The position numbers and the translations under genes were made by a program. From Solirubrobacteraceae bacterium (lineage in GTDB: Bacteria > Actinomycetota > Thermoleophilia > Solirubrobacterales > Solirubrobacteraceae), in NCBI GenBank assembly GCA_030043235.1, contig JASHYF010000416.1, positions 1-28,052 of the forward strand: a stretch of 28,052 bases of DNA. The letters run 5' to 3'. Below, piece after piece: positions 14,507 through 23,200 of this stretch. The stretch's first letter is position 1; every line of letters starts with the position of its first letter. The notes under the pieces are model-generated. The model was given only the letters and a program-made list of their open reading frames with translations, did not search any database and had not been told where the DNA came from.

Positions 14507-16132
14507 TCACCGTGTCCGGGCCGGGGGGAAGACGCGCGCGATGCGCGCGTCGCGTTCGTGGTCGAGCACGAGCACGGCCGCCCAGCCGCGACCGAGCCGC
14601 ATCACGCGGTCGGGGTCGAGCACCGGCTCGTGGGCGCGCACGCGTGTGGTCTTTCCGCCGCTGTGACGCGTGACCCGCCACGCGCACCGGCTGCCCGCGA
14701 CGCTCGAGATCAGCTCGGCCGAGCCGGGGACCACCTGACGGTGGGCGATCAGCACGGACAGGTTGCCGAGCACCCGCTCGAGCAGGCGCTCCTCACCTGG
14801 CAGGCGCAGGTCGGAGAGCTCCTGCGTGCCCAGCAGCAGGCTGAAGCCGGCCGAGCGCGCGCGCCCGAACAGCCGCACCACCTGCTGGGCGGCGATCGCG
14901 GAGAACTCGTCGATCGCGACGAGCGTCGGCAGCGGGCGGCCCTGCAGCGAGGCGACCGTCGTCTGCAGGTCCTGCACGATCGCCGCTCCCAGCATCTCGC
15001 TCAGCAGGGGACGGCTGTCGGCGTGCAGGCTGAAGTAGACGACCGCCCGGCTGCGCACGGCAGTCAGCAGGTCGAACTGCTGGACGTCATGCGTCCTGGG
15101 ATCGAGCCACCGGCCGGCGTCGGACTCGGCGAGGATCGCGAGACGGTCGCGCACGCCGGCCAGCTCGCTGCGCTGGCGCGGGGAGAGCGCGTCCAGATAG
15201 GCGAACGTGGCGCGCGCCGCGGCGTCCGGAAGACGGCGCGCAAGCAGCTCGAGCCGCCCGGGGTCGAGCGCCTCGACGATCGCGCTGAGACCGACCTCGC
15301 CGCCGTCTTGCACCAGCGCCCGCACGGCGTGGCCGAGATAGCGCTGCGCCTGGCGCAGGTAGTGGGGCTCGGTGAAGCGCTCGCCGGCCAGGACCTTGTC
15401 CGCGATCTCGCCGGCGCTGCCGCGCGCATACGGGTTGTAGACGCGATCGCCGTCGGGGGTCCACTCGATGAACTGCTTTCCCGCGTCCAGTGCGGCGCGG
15501 CGCACCCACTCGCGCAGGTCGCGGTCGCCCTTCGGGTCCAGCACCACGGCGCCCATCCCGCTCTCGATCGCGTGCGTCGCGAGCCGGCTCTGGGTTACGG
15601 TCTTGCCCGAGCCGGTCGCACCGACGACAAGCGTGTGCGCCCCGCCTGCGCGTTCTGCGCAGGCGAAGGGAATCGACACCGTGCGGCCGCTCTCGCCTCT
15701 ACCGAGCCGCAGCTCGCCGGCGTGCGGCCGTCGCGCGCCGCACAGGCCCGCGCGCACGTGGGTCACGAGCGTGAGCGCGAGCGGGCGCAGCAGATCCAGC
15801 GGGCGCAGGCAACTGGCGGCAACCTCCGCAAGGTCGGCGCCAGCCTCGAGGTCTTCGCGATGCCAGCGCAGGTCGCGGACGGTTGCGAGCACGGCCGCGA
15901 GCGACAGCGCGAACGTCCAGCCGGAGAGCAGGGGCCTCGCCAGCACGACGATCGTCGCTGCGCAGCAGCCCCAGCTCCAGTGCAGGCGCTTGCTGCGCAT
16001 CAGCCTTGCGCCGAGTGCGCCGAGCACCAGGCCGATCGCGCAGTGCAGGGCCGCGCTGAGCAGCCAGTTGAGGAGCTCATCGACGCTCTGTTGGGGGGTG
16101 AGCGCTACTTCCGTGAACGCGTCGGAGGACAT
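14507..16132 (-). CDS. VirD4/TraD-like coupling ATPase
   Basis: Membrane-anchored P-loop ATPase of the FtsK/HerA-VirD4 superfamily, 541 residues. Hydrophobic segments lie at about 24-42 and 55-85. Walker A is GATGSGKT (171-178), then VVLDPKGD (196-203), Walker B LVAIDEF (404-410) and the downstream GTQE (435-438), the usual coupling-protein layout. Such proteins recruit DNA or protein substrates to a type IV secretion channel. No relaxase or mating-pore genes are visible nearby. It is the first gene of a probable operon with Replic_Relax and ssb; AAAGGA lies upstream of the ATG at 16132. A HerA-type DNA pump working with the neighbouring nuclease-like protein is an alternative reading. Confidence 0.82.
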   Translation of the reverse strand: MSSDAFTEVALTPQQSVDELLNWLLSAALHCAIGLVLGALGARLMRSKRLHWSWGCCAATIVVLARPLLSGWTFALSLAAVLATVRDLRWHREDLEAGADLAEVAASCLRPLDLLRPLALTLVTHVRAGLCGARRPHAGELRLGRGESGRTVSIPFACAERAGGAHTLVVGATGSGKTVTQSRLATHAIESGMGAVVLDPKGDRDLREWVRRAALDAGKQFIEWTPDGDRVYNPYARGSAGEIADKVLAGERFTEPHYLRQAQRYLGHAVRALVQDGGEVGLSAIVEALDPGRLELLARRLPDAAARATFAYLDALSPRQRSELAGVRDRLAILAESDAGRWLDPRTHDVQQFDLLTAVRSRAVVYFSLHADSRPLLSEMLGAAIVQDLQTTVASLQGRPLPTLVAIDEFSAIAAQQVVRLFGRARSAGFSLLLGTQELSDLRLPGEERLLERVLGNLSVLIAHRQVVPGSAELISSVAGSRCAWRVTRHSGGKTTRVRAHEPVLDPDRVMRLGRGWAAVLVLDHERDARIARVFPPARTR

Positions 16133-16152
16133 CGTGCACGATCCTTTCTCGC

Positions 16153-16170
16153 GCCGGCGCGCGCGCCGGC
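16153..16170. repeat. 18-bp perfect palindrome upstream of the coupling ATPase gene
   Basis: GCCGGCGCGCGCGCCGGC is fully self-complementary and lies 21-38 nt upstream of the ATPase ATG. It could be an operator or simply a GC-rich structure in the leader. Confidence 0.5.
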
Positions 16171-16211
16171 ACGCTCAGACCGGTGCGAGCCGGTCGTTGG
16201 CGGTTGACGGG

Positions 16212-16240
16212 CGATGGCGGACCCGAGGGGTCCGCCATCG
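16212..16240. terminator. Hairpin between regulator and coupling ATPase genes
   Basis: CGATGGCGGACC (16212-16223) pairs with GGTCCGCCATCG (16229-16240) in a perfect 12-bp stem with a 5-nt loop. It lies downstream of the response-regulator stop and probably ends that transcript. Confidence 0.6.
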
Positions 16241-16297
16241 CGGTGCTGCATGCAGGTCCGGCACCGTGCCGGGCCGACAAGTTCATGTGCGGTGGAG

Positions 16298-16350
16298 GCG
16301 AGACCGCCCCCGCGCGGTCGCGCGGCAGGGCGAAACCGCCCCCGCGCGGT
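16298..16350. repeat. Tandem 21-bp hairpin repeat after the response-regulator gene
   Basis: Two copies, 16298-16318 and 16330-16350, differ at one base. Each contains ACCGCCCCCGCGCGGT, able to fold with a 5-bp stem. They start a few nt after the regulator stop, so they may act as a double 3' stabiliser or terminator. Confidence 0.65.
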
Positions 16351-16354
16351 GTGC

Positions 16355-17074
16355 TCAGATGAGCCTGTAGCCCACGCCCCACACGCTGATCACCCAGCGC
16401 TGCACGCCGCCGTCGCCCGCGAGCTTGCGGCGGAGCCGGCTGGCATGGCTGTCGACCGTGCGGGTCGAGCCCCCCGACCGGTAGCCCCAGACGGCGCGCA
16501 GCAGCTCGCTCTTGGCGCATACTTGCTCGGGCTCGCGAGCCAGGTACACGAGCAGCTCGAACTCCATGCGGCGAAGGTGAACCTCGCGGCCGTCCACGCT
16601 GACCGTGTGGGCGCGGGTGTCGATCGTGAGCGCGCCCACCTCGATCAGGCGGCGGCGGCGGGGGGCGCTTGCGCTGCGCCGCAGCACCGCACGCAGGCGG
16701 GCGCGAAGCTCCAGGTAGGTGGCTGGCCTGGCCAGGAAGTCATCGGCACCCGCCTCGAACGCTCGCAGCACGTCGAGCTCGTGCGCGTCCGCTCCCACGA
16801 GGATCGCCGGCAGCGTTCGCTCCCACGGTCCCGTGAGCTGGCCGGGGTCGGCCTGTCGTATCTCTCGCAGCAGCGCCAGCGCTCCGAGCGGGGCCTCCAG
16901 CGAGCCGAGCACGGCGAGCGCCGGAGCGCTTGCGCGCGCCAACACGCGGGCGTGCTCGGCGGTGCTGGCGAGCTCGACGCTGAAGCCGTCGGCGATCAGC
17001 TGCGCGGCGATCGCCTCGCCGAGACGCCGATCGGACTCCACCACGAGAATCGGCCCGGCCGCCTCGGAGCTCAT
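16355..17074 (-). CDS. OmpR-type response regulator with degenerate receiver
   Basis: DNA-binding regulator of 239 residues. The receiver-like domain (1-130) keeps the fold (ILVVESDRRLG at the start, AFEAGADDFLARP near the end), but the phospho-acceptor Asp is replaced by Gly57 in AVLGSLE, the conserved Thr/Ser by Gly94, and the conserved Lys by Arg116. The C-terminal winged helix (about 142-239) is a full Trans_reg_C domain: ELLVYLAREPEQVCAKSELL, TVDSHASRLRRKL, VWGVGYRL. It probably binds DNA without phosphorylation. The ATG at 17074 overlaps the stop of the upstream 315-residue gene by one base (TGATG). No histidine kinase is present. Confidence 0.88.
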   Translation of the reverse strand: MSSEAAGPILVVESDRRLGEAIAAQLIADGFSVELASTAEHARVLARASAPALAVLGSLEAPLGALALLREIRQADPGQLTGPWERTLPAILVGADAHELDVLRAFEAGADDFLARPATYLELRARLRAVLRRSASAPRRRRLIEVGALTIDTRAHTVSVDGREVHLRRMEFELLVYLAREPEQVCAKSELLRAVWGYRSGGSTRTVDSHASRLRRKLAGDGGVQRWVISVWGVGYRLI

Positions 17075-18021
17075 CAGAGTTCCACCTCACGCGGGCTGAT
17101 GCCCAGGCCATCGCGCGCGATCAGCGCCAGCACGTCGCTGTGGATCCACGGGGTGCTCCTGCGCTGCCCGCCCTCCGGGAGCAGGCCGAGACGGCGCGCC
17201 AGCCAGCTCGTCTCGCCAGCCTCGTTGCCTCGCCGGTCGCGCTTGACACGCCCGCAGCGGATGGCAATCTCGCTCATGCTCAGCTCCCCGCGCTCGAGCG
17301 CATGGAGCACGGCTTCGCGCAGCCTCCGGTTGAGCACGATCGGGCTCGTTTGCACCCGCGCGAGCTCTGCGCGCAGGACGCAGGTGGAGACCCCGCTGTC
17401 GTGGCCGTGCAGCGCGAGCGCCCGCAACGTCAACGTGCGCGCTGGCTCGTAGCTCTCCACACTGGCGATCACCTCCCGCAAGCTCACTGGCGCGCCGCCC
17501 GGTGCGCACCCAGGAGGACATCTGCGCCAGCGCAGCTCGGGAATGGACATCGCGCCGTGCAGCAGCTCGAGCGCGTGGAGGCAGCCTTGGCCGTCTGTGA
17601 CACGCGCGTCGCGCGAGAGGGCGGGAACGTCGATCTCGTCCTCGGGCTGCCCGGCGAACGGGATCGCGCGAGCGTCCTGCGCGTTCAGCGCCCGGCAGCG
17701 ACCGACCCCGGCTGCGGCGTCGAGGAGGTAGCGACGACAGACGAGAGCTGCGTTGCCCGCGGGCTCGTCGGCGGCGATGTGCGCCACCAGACGCGCGTCG
17801 GCGCGCGTGAGGCGATCGCGGTCGATGACCAGCGTGCTCCCGGCGGCTCCCTCGCGCGCAACCACCTCGCGCGTGCGTCCGTCGCGGTCGGTGTAACGGC
17901 CGAGCGTCCGGCGATCGTCCCCGCGGGGTGGGCATGCACGGTGGCGGCGCGGCGAGGCGCCAAGCTCGCGCGCGGCGCCCCGTCGCTGCCTGGCTGAGGT
18001 GGAGGTCGAGATGGTGCTCAT
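17074..18021 (-). CDS. Unrecognised protein with putative C-terminal helix-turn-helix, coupled to the regulator
   Basis: Protein of 315 residues not assigned to a named family. The N-terminal 35 residues are basic and low-complexity. Residues 50-110 form a compact stretch (REVVAREGAAGSTLVIDRDR, then VAHIAADEPAGNAALVCRRY) with the acidic/hydrophobic balance of a real domain. A Cys/Pro/Gly-rich link (CPPGCAPGG, 168-176) follows. The C-terminal part (about 225-315) contains LSMSEIAIRCGR and SWLARRLGLLPEGG, which read like a helix-turn-helix region with a winged tail. Coding is supported by the TGATG overlap with the regulator, an AGGAG site 6 nt before the ATG at 18021, and a promoter at 18082-18110. 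Probably a DNA-binding or regulatory protein of the same element. Confidence 0.7.
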   Translation of the reverse strand: MSTISTSTSARQRRGAARELGASPRRHRACPPRGDDRRTLGRYTDRDGRTREVVAREGAAGSTLVIDRDRLTRADARLVAHIAADEPAGNAALVCRRYLLDAAAGVGRCRALNAQDARAIPFAGQPEDEIDVPALSRDARVTDGQGCLHALELLHGAMSIPELRWRRCPPGCAPGGAPVSLREVIASVESYEPARTLTLRALALHGHDSGVSTCVLRAELARVQTSPIVLNRRLREAVLHALERGELSMSEIAIRCGRVKRDRRGNEAGETSWLARRLGLLPEGGQRRSTPWIHSDVLALIARDGLGISPREVEL

Positions 18022-18081
18022 GGCTGCTCCTGCGGTTCGGATGGCTGCACCCGCCGCGTAAGGCGGGCTCGTGGCGGCGTC

Positions 18082-18110
18082 CTTGTAGGAGCCCGGCCGC
18101 TCGCCGTCAA
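18082..18110 (-). promoter_or_regulatory. Sigma70-like promoter for the regulator operon
   Basis: On the minus strand TTGACG (18110-18105), a 17-bp spacer, then TACAAG (18087-18082). Transcription would start near 18075, giving a leader of about 54 nt with an AGGAG site before the ATG at 18021. Confidence 0.6.
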
Positions 18111-18147
18111 GTGGCCGCGAGCAGAGCCCAGACGCAGCTGCTGGGCG

Positions 18148-18178
18148 CTCCGAGAAACCCCTTTAGGGGTTCTCGGAG
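18148..18178. terminator. Strong hairpin upstream of the regulator operon
   Basis: CTCCGAGA(A)ACCCC and GGGGTTCTCGGAG form a 13-bp stem with one bulged A and a TTTA loop. It may insulate the promoter at 18082-18110 from transcription entering from the right, or mark an element or RNA boundary. Confidence 0.55.
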
Positions 18179-18792
18179 ATCACCGTTTGGAGCGACTCGG
18201 CCGAGTGAAAGTTGGCGCGATCGCGCTCATCGACGAAGGCCGCCGGGCAGGTCAGCCGACCGGGCAGCGGCGTGCCGAGCGGGGCCTGTACTCGTCATGC
18301 CAGACTCGCGGTCTGCGCGCTGTCGCTGATCTCGTGCTCGCCGGGCGTGCCGGAGATGGACGCCAACGGCGTTGACTGGCTCTGGGAAACGAAAGCTTGG
18401 AGGCCCGCAAGCGTAGCGGGGAGTCGCGACTTCCTGCCACGGCCGGCGTTCGCCGAGTCGGCGCGCGGCGCCGTCGCTCTCGAAGAAGGCCCAAAAAATG
18501 GCTTTGCAAAGCGCGACCGTGCGGGCACGCACATGCAGTTGCGTCCGCCCCACGCCGCGAGGCGGCTGCAGCGCGCGGCAGCGCCGTAGGGAGGCAACTG
18601 CGCCGCAGGCGGGGGCGGCGGTGCTGCCGGGCCGGGCAACTGCACATGCGCGAGCGCGCCAGGGACGTCCGCGCGGGCGTAGGTTTCGCGGGCGCGGCTC
18701 TGAAGGGGCGCGAACAGCAAGCCGGCGAAGCGATGTCCGCCGTCGGGAGCAGTCGTGCTGGCGCTCGTGCACGAGAAGCTTGCGAGCCGGGC
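18179..18792. other. Long stretch with no convincing gene
   Basis: Open frames exist on both strands, as expected at this GC content, but none has a ribosome binding site, a recognisable domain or consistent third-position bias. The stretch holds two perfect 12-bp palindromes (GCTTTGCAAAGC at 18501-18512, CTCGTGCACGAG at 18764-18775) and three copies of GCAACTGC or its complement (18535, 18595, 18636). A decayed gene or a cis-acting site such as an origin of transfer cannot be excluded. Confidence 0.5.
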
Positions 18793-18821
18793 TTGCCATC
18801 CGGGCGCGTTTTCTGGATAAT
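18793..18821 (+). promoter_or_regulatory. Sigma70-like promoter ahead of the TetR-like gene
   Basis: TTGCCA (18793-18798), a 17-bp spacer, then GATAAT (18816-18821), one of the best consensus matches in the window and in locally AT-richer DNA. Predicted start near 18828, which leaves about 250 nt before the ATG at 19078. Confidence 0.55.
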
Positions 18822-18833
18822 CGACTTCGCGGA

Positions 18834-18845
18834 ATCATCGATGAT
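18834..18845. promoter_or_regulatory. Palindromic candidate operator
   Basis: ATCATCGATGAT is a perfect 12-bp palindrome a few nt downstream of the predicted transcription start. That is a usual position for autorepression by a TetR-type dimer. Confidence 0.4.
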
Positions 18846-19077
18846 GAGCCGGAACAGGGGTGGAACGTCAACCCTTGGCGTGATCCACGGTGGAATATTC
18901 GAATCAGCGGGAGAAAGTCAGAGACGCGCCTCGACTTAAGCGTCCAGACGAGGGAGGCTTGGATTGTGTGCGAGCGAGCGTAATGCCCGCTTGAGAGCGA
19001 GATTCCGTCGGAGCGCCTGGCTCGAGCGGACTCCACTGTTCACTGTTGCTGCGAAAGAGACGACAAGCGGGGTAGAG

Positions 19078-20064
19078 ATGACAGTTGTGTACAAGACGCG
19101 CGTGGCGACGCCGCGCTTGCGCCCAGGTCCTGGGGGGTTGCCGCGCGGACAGGTCACGCAGATACAGCGCAGCCGCATGCTCGCTGCAGCGGTCGAGGCG
19201 GTCGAGGAGGTCGGCTACGCACGCATGACCGTCGCCCAGGTCATCGGTCGCGCGCGCGTTTCGCGCAAGACGTTCTATGACGTCTTCACCGACCGCGAGG
19301 ATTGCTTCCTGGCTGCGTTCGAGCATGCGCTCGGGCAGGCGAGCCTGATCGCACAGGAGGCTTTCGCGCAGGAGTCCAGCTGGCGCGAGGGCATCCGCTC
19401 CGCGCTGGCGAGTTTGTTGATCTTCATGGATGAAGAGCCGGGATTGGCGAAGCTGTGCATCGTCGAGGCGCTGGGAGCCGGCGAGAAGGTGCTCGACCGC
19501 CGCGCGGCCGTGCTCGATGAAGTGGCTGAGGTGATCGACCGCGCACGCGCGGCGAGGAACGCCGCCCGCGAACCGCCGGATGTGACGGCCGAAGGCATCG
19601 TGGGCGCGATCTTCGCGGTGCTTCACACGCGCGTGCTCGAACACGGCGATCGGCCACTCGCAGATCTGCTGGGCTCGCTCATGAGCATGATCGTGCTTCC
19701 CTATCTCGGCGCCAGAGCGGCGAGCAGGGAACTGAGCAGAGAGCCGCTGGAGCTGCCGAACGACAGGCGACGGCGAACCCGGCCGGCCCGTCACAAAGAC
19801 CCGCTGGACGGCCTGAACATGCGCCTCACCTACAGGACCGTGCGGGTGCTCATGGTGATCGCCGAGCATCCGGGGGCGAGCAATCGCGAGATAGCGGAAG
19901 GGTCGGGCATAGTCGACCAGGGACAAATCTCCAAGCTGCTGAACCGGCTTGCGCGCCTGAAGCTGGTGGAGAACGTTGGCGAGGGACAGGAAAAGGGAGC
20001 CGCGAACGCCTGGCATCTCACGGCCCGCGGCGCACAGGTGGAGCGCGCGACGAGACCGCGCTGA
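19078..20064 (+). CDS. TetR-like regulator with a second, C-terminal winged helix
   Basis: Regulator of 328 residues. The N-terminal TetR DNA-binding domain (about 27-75) reads MLAAAVEAVEEVGYARMTVA, VIGRARVSRKTFYDVFTDRE. A helical ligand/dimer domain follows to about 225. After a basic link comes a MarR-like winged helix (about 250-325): LTYRTVRVLMVIAEHPGASN, REIAEGSGIVDQGQISKLLN, then a wing and HLTARGAQV. Two DNA-binding domains in one TetR-type protein are uncommon. The ATG at 19078 is preferred; the frame is open upstream to a TTG at 18964, and only a weak GGGG-type ribosome binding site precedes the ATG. Its stop is followed by a hairpin and then the fused ATPase gene on the same strand, which it may control. 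Confidence 0.85.
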   Translation: MTVVYKTRVATPRLRPGPGGLPRGQVTQIQRSRMLAAAVEAVEEVGYARMTVAQVIGRARVSRKTFYDVFTDREDCFLAAFEHALGQASLIAQEAFAQESSWREGIRSALASLLIFMDEEPGLAKLCIVEALGAGEKVLDRRAAVLDEVAEVIDRARAARNAAREPPDVTAEGIVGAIFAVLHTRVLEHGDRPLADLLGSLMSMIVLPYLGARAASRELSREPLELPNDRRRRTRPARHKDPLDGLNMRLTYRTVRVLMVIAEHPGASNREIAEGSGIVDQGQISKLLNRLARLKLVENVGEGQEKGAANAWHLTARGAQVERATRPR

Positions 20065-20073
20065 GCACACGAG

Positions 20074-20140
20074 CTCAGCGAAACCGCTGAGTGCACGAGC
20101 TCGGGCGTCGCGCGCCGACGTGCGCGCCTCTAAAGAGGCG
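20074..20140. terminator. Two hairpins and a direct repeat after the TetR-like gene
   Basis: CTCAGCG-AAAC-CGCTGAG (20074-20091) starts 10 nt after the stop; CGCCTC-TAAA-GAGGCG follows at 20125-20140. A 17-bp direct repeat with two mismatches (20060-20076, 20086-20102) overlaps the first hairpin. They probably separate tetR from the next gene. The rest of the 156-nt gap holds a 9-bp tandem duplication (AGATCGGCC) near 20160. Confidence 0.5.
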
Positions 20141-20220
20141 GCTCGGCCGCCCTGCCGGCAGATCGGCCAGATCGGCCAGGCTCTGTCCCGCTCGAGGCTT
20201 GCGGTCGGAGCAAGCGGGAG

Positions 20221-23200
20221 GTGCTTCGCTTCCTGCTGTGGCGGCTGTTCGAGCTGCTCGCGATCGTCGCGATCCTGGCTTTGATCGCGTGGTTCCTCGG
20301 CGGCGGCCCGGGAAGGCTGCTGCGAGGCCACACGAGCGCGAGCGTGCTCGGCGCGGTCGTCGCCGCGTTCACGAACACGCTCGACCGCTGCGTTCGGGCC
20401 GTGTGGAGCTGGAGGTCGGTGCTCAAAGGAACGTGCGTGCGGTCGCTGGCGGGGTCCGTCGCGGGCGCGGCGCTGCTCCTCGCGCTCACCCGATGCAGCT
20501 CACGCCGGCGCCGTCGCTACGTGCGATTGCGGATCGAGGTCTACCGCAACGATCACGCCCCGCTGCAGGAGCTCGTCGCCGTGTTCGCCGCGCTGCACAA
20601 GCGTTTGCTGCAGCGCTGGTGGCGGCGCCTGCTGCTTGGCCAGCCTTCGCTGGCGCTCGAGGTCCATCACGCCGGCGGGGATCCGCCCTGCGCCTGGCTG
20701 GCTCTCACATGTCCATGCGGCCACGAACGCGTGGTGGAGGCCGCGCTTCAAGGCGCCTATCCGAACTGCCGGCTGCGCCGAGTCGATCGCCAGCCCGGGG
20801 TGCCGCCGGTGCTGCTGCGCCTGAAGAAGCACGCCGAGTTCATCAAGCGCGTCAAGGCGCTCGAGGACTTCGAGCGCCGTCCCGAGCCGCCGGTCAACCG
20901 CCTGCTGACCGTGATGGGCGCCTGCGGAGAGCCCGCGTTCGTGCAAATCGCGCTGACGCCCACGCCGGCGCTGTTCGAGGCGTTCGCAAAGCACCTGTAC
21001 AAGCGCCACGAGGCGCGGCTCTCGCGCGAGCGCCGCGAGCATCTCGTGATGAGAGACCGCTCGATGGTCGAGGATGCCGAGCTCCGCGGCGGTCTGGAGG
21101 TTCAGCACAAGCCCCTGTTCTTCACCGAGCTGCGGGTGATCGGCAATCGCCGCCACGTGTGCGAGCGCATCGCCTCCGAGCTGCGCGCCGAGGGCGCCGA
21201 GAACCGGCTCATCGAGCGCGGAACCCTTATACGTCAAGGCGTGCTCGGCATGTACACGCGTCGTGTCCGGCGCGGCGAGGGCAACCCGCTGCCCTCCTTC
21301 CGCAAGGGCGTCTTCGCTTCCGCTGAGCTGGCCGCGATCTGGCAGCTGCCGTCGGTCGACTACCTCACGGTTCCGTTCGCCCGCAGCGGACTGCCGCTCG
21401 CACCCGCCTCGCCCGCGATCCTGCGTCCCGGGGACGGTCACGGCACCCTGCGCGACTCGCTCGGAGCGGTCTCCATCCACATTGCTCTGCGGCGCCAGAA
21501 CACGGCGGTGCCGGGCACCGTCGAGCAGGGCAAGTCGAGCTACCTCGTCGCCACCGTCGCGGAGGACCTGCGTCGCGAGCGCTGTGCCGTGATCGTGCTG
21601 GATCCCAAGGGTGACGCTGCCGAGGCCGCGCTCAGCGCCGTGCCGCCCGGGCGCACGTGCACGCTGTTGGACCTCTCGCATCCGACATGCGGCTTCAACC
21701 CGCTCGCGGTGGATGCGCCGGCCGACGTGATCGCGGACTACGTCGTCGGCGCCCTCAAGAACCTGTTCACCGACGCCGACATCCGCGCCTCCTCAGATCG
21801 CTATCTGCGCAACGCGATCATCGCGGTGCTCGCCTACGACCGCAACTGCACCCTGTGGGATGCCGCTCGGCTGCTGTCGGTCGGCGAGGAGGGCTACGCG
21901 TATCGCAGCCGCGTAGCCGCCGGCGTCCGCGCTCTGCCCGAGCTGAAGGAGATCTCCGAGTTTTTCACCGCCGAGCTCTCCGCGCAGCTCGCGGACGCAC
22001 GCAGCACCACGACCGCCAAGCTCGATGCGCCGGTCAACAAGCTCGCGCGGCTGCTCAACTCGCCCTCGATCAAGCGCGTGCTGCTCAACGACTCGCTGAC
22101 GCTCGACTTCGACCGCGTGATCGCGGGCGCGGAGGTGCTGATCGTCAAGGGCGCGCTCGGTGCGATGGGTGCCGGGAACACCTCCGTGCTCATGCAGCTG
22201 CTCGTGGGCATGCTCGACGCGGCGCTTGCGCGCCAGCAGGACCTCGTACCCGCGGAGCGCAGGGTCGCCGTTGCGCTGAAGGTCGACGAGGCCCCGCTCG
22301 TGATCAACCGCGGGTTCGCCGAGACGATGGCGCTGAAGCGCTCGGCCGGCCTCGAGACTGTCGCGTGCTGGCAGACAGACGCGCAATGGACAGAGCGGGA
22401 GGTGCGAGACCAGCTGGACGCGCTGTTTGCGCACCGCGTGTATTTCGCCACCGCCTCAACGCGCGATGCGCGTGACGCAGTCCGCCTGACGATGGCTGAA
22501 TTCTCGGACACCGTCCGTTCGGGGATCGAGCGGCTGTCGAGCCTCGGGCGCCCCGATGTGCGCCTGCACCTGCCCAAGCACCACGCGATCGTGAGCTGGG
22601 TCACACCCGAGGGTCGTCAGCCGCCGTTCATCGCCGAGACACTCCCGCTGGCGGTCGATCGCGGGCGCCTTGCGCTGCATGCGGCGCGCCAGCACGAGCG
22701 CGGCGCACGCCACCGCAGCGATCTGCGCCAGCCCCACTGGAATCACCGCGGGCAGACATCGCCGAACGGCGAGGCGGCGTCCAACGGTGCGCCCGCGTCC
22801 CAGCCCGCAGAGCCGTGTCGACTTGCAGGCGCCGAGGCACCTTCGCTCGCGGCCCTCCCCCGCCTCGCCGCCGAGAGCTATCGAGAGCTCGTGGAGCTCG
22901 ACGGCGCACACAGTGCCCGCTGGGTCAGAAAGGCTGCCTCGCCGGCTCGGCTCGCGCCCGATCGACTCGACCTCGACATGCTCGAGCTCATCGACGCAAT
23001 GCGTCACGTGCTCACGAGTCAACTGCATCGCCGCTTCAACAAGGACCGGGCCGCGACGACCACCCAGCGCCGCCTCAAGCGTCTCGCAGACGCTGGCATG
23101 GTGGAGCGGCTGCAGTTCCATCGCCGGGATGGCGGCGGTATACCGATGTGCTGCGTGATCACCGAAGCTGGCGTGCGCCTGCTCGCCGAGCACGGCCGCG

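Noticed and set aside
18841..18939. A 32-codon frame starting ATGATG just after the promoter at 18793-18821
   Set aside because: No ribosome binding site, and the start codons are part of the palindrome; more likely leader sequence of the TetR-like gene.
18227..19036. Long minus-strand open frame (269 codons)
   Set aside because: Arg/Pro/Ala-rich sequence typical of chance frames in GC-rich DNA; it runs across the plus-strand promoter and leader and shows no domain or ribosome binding site.
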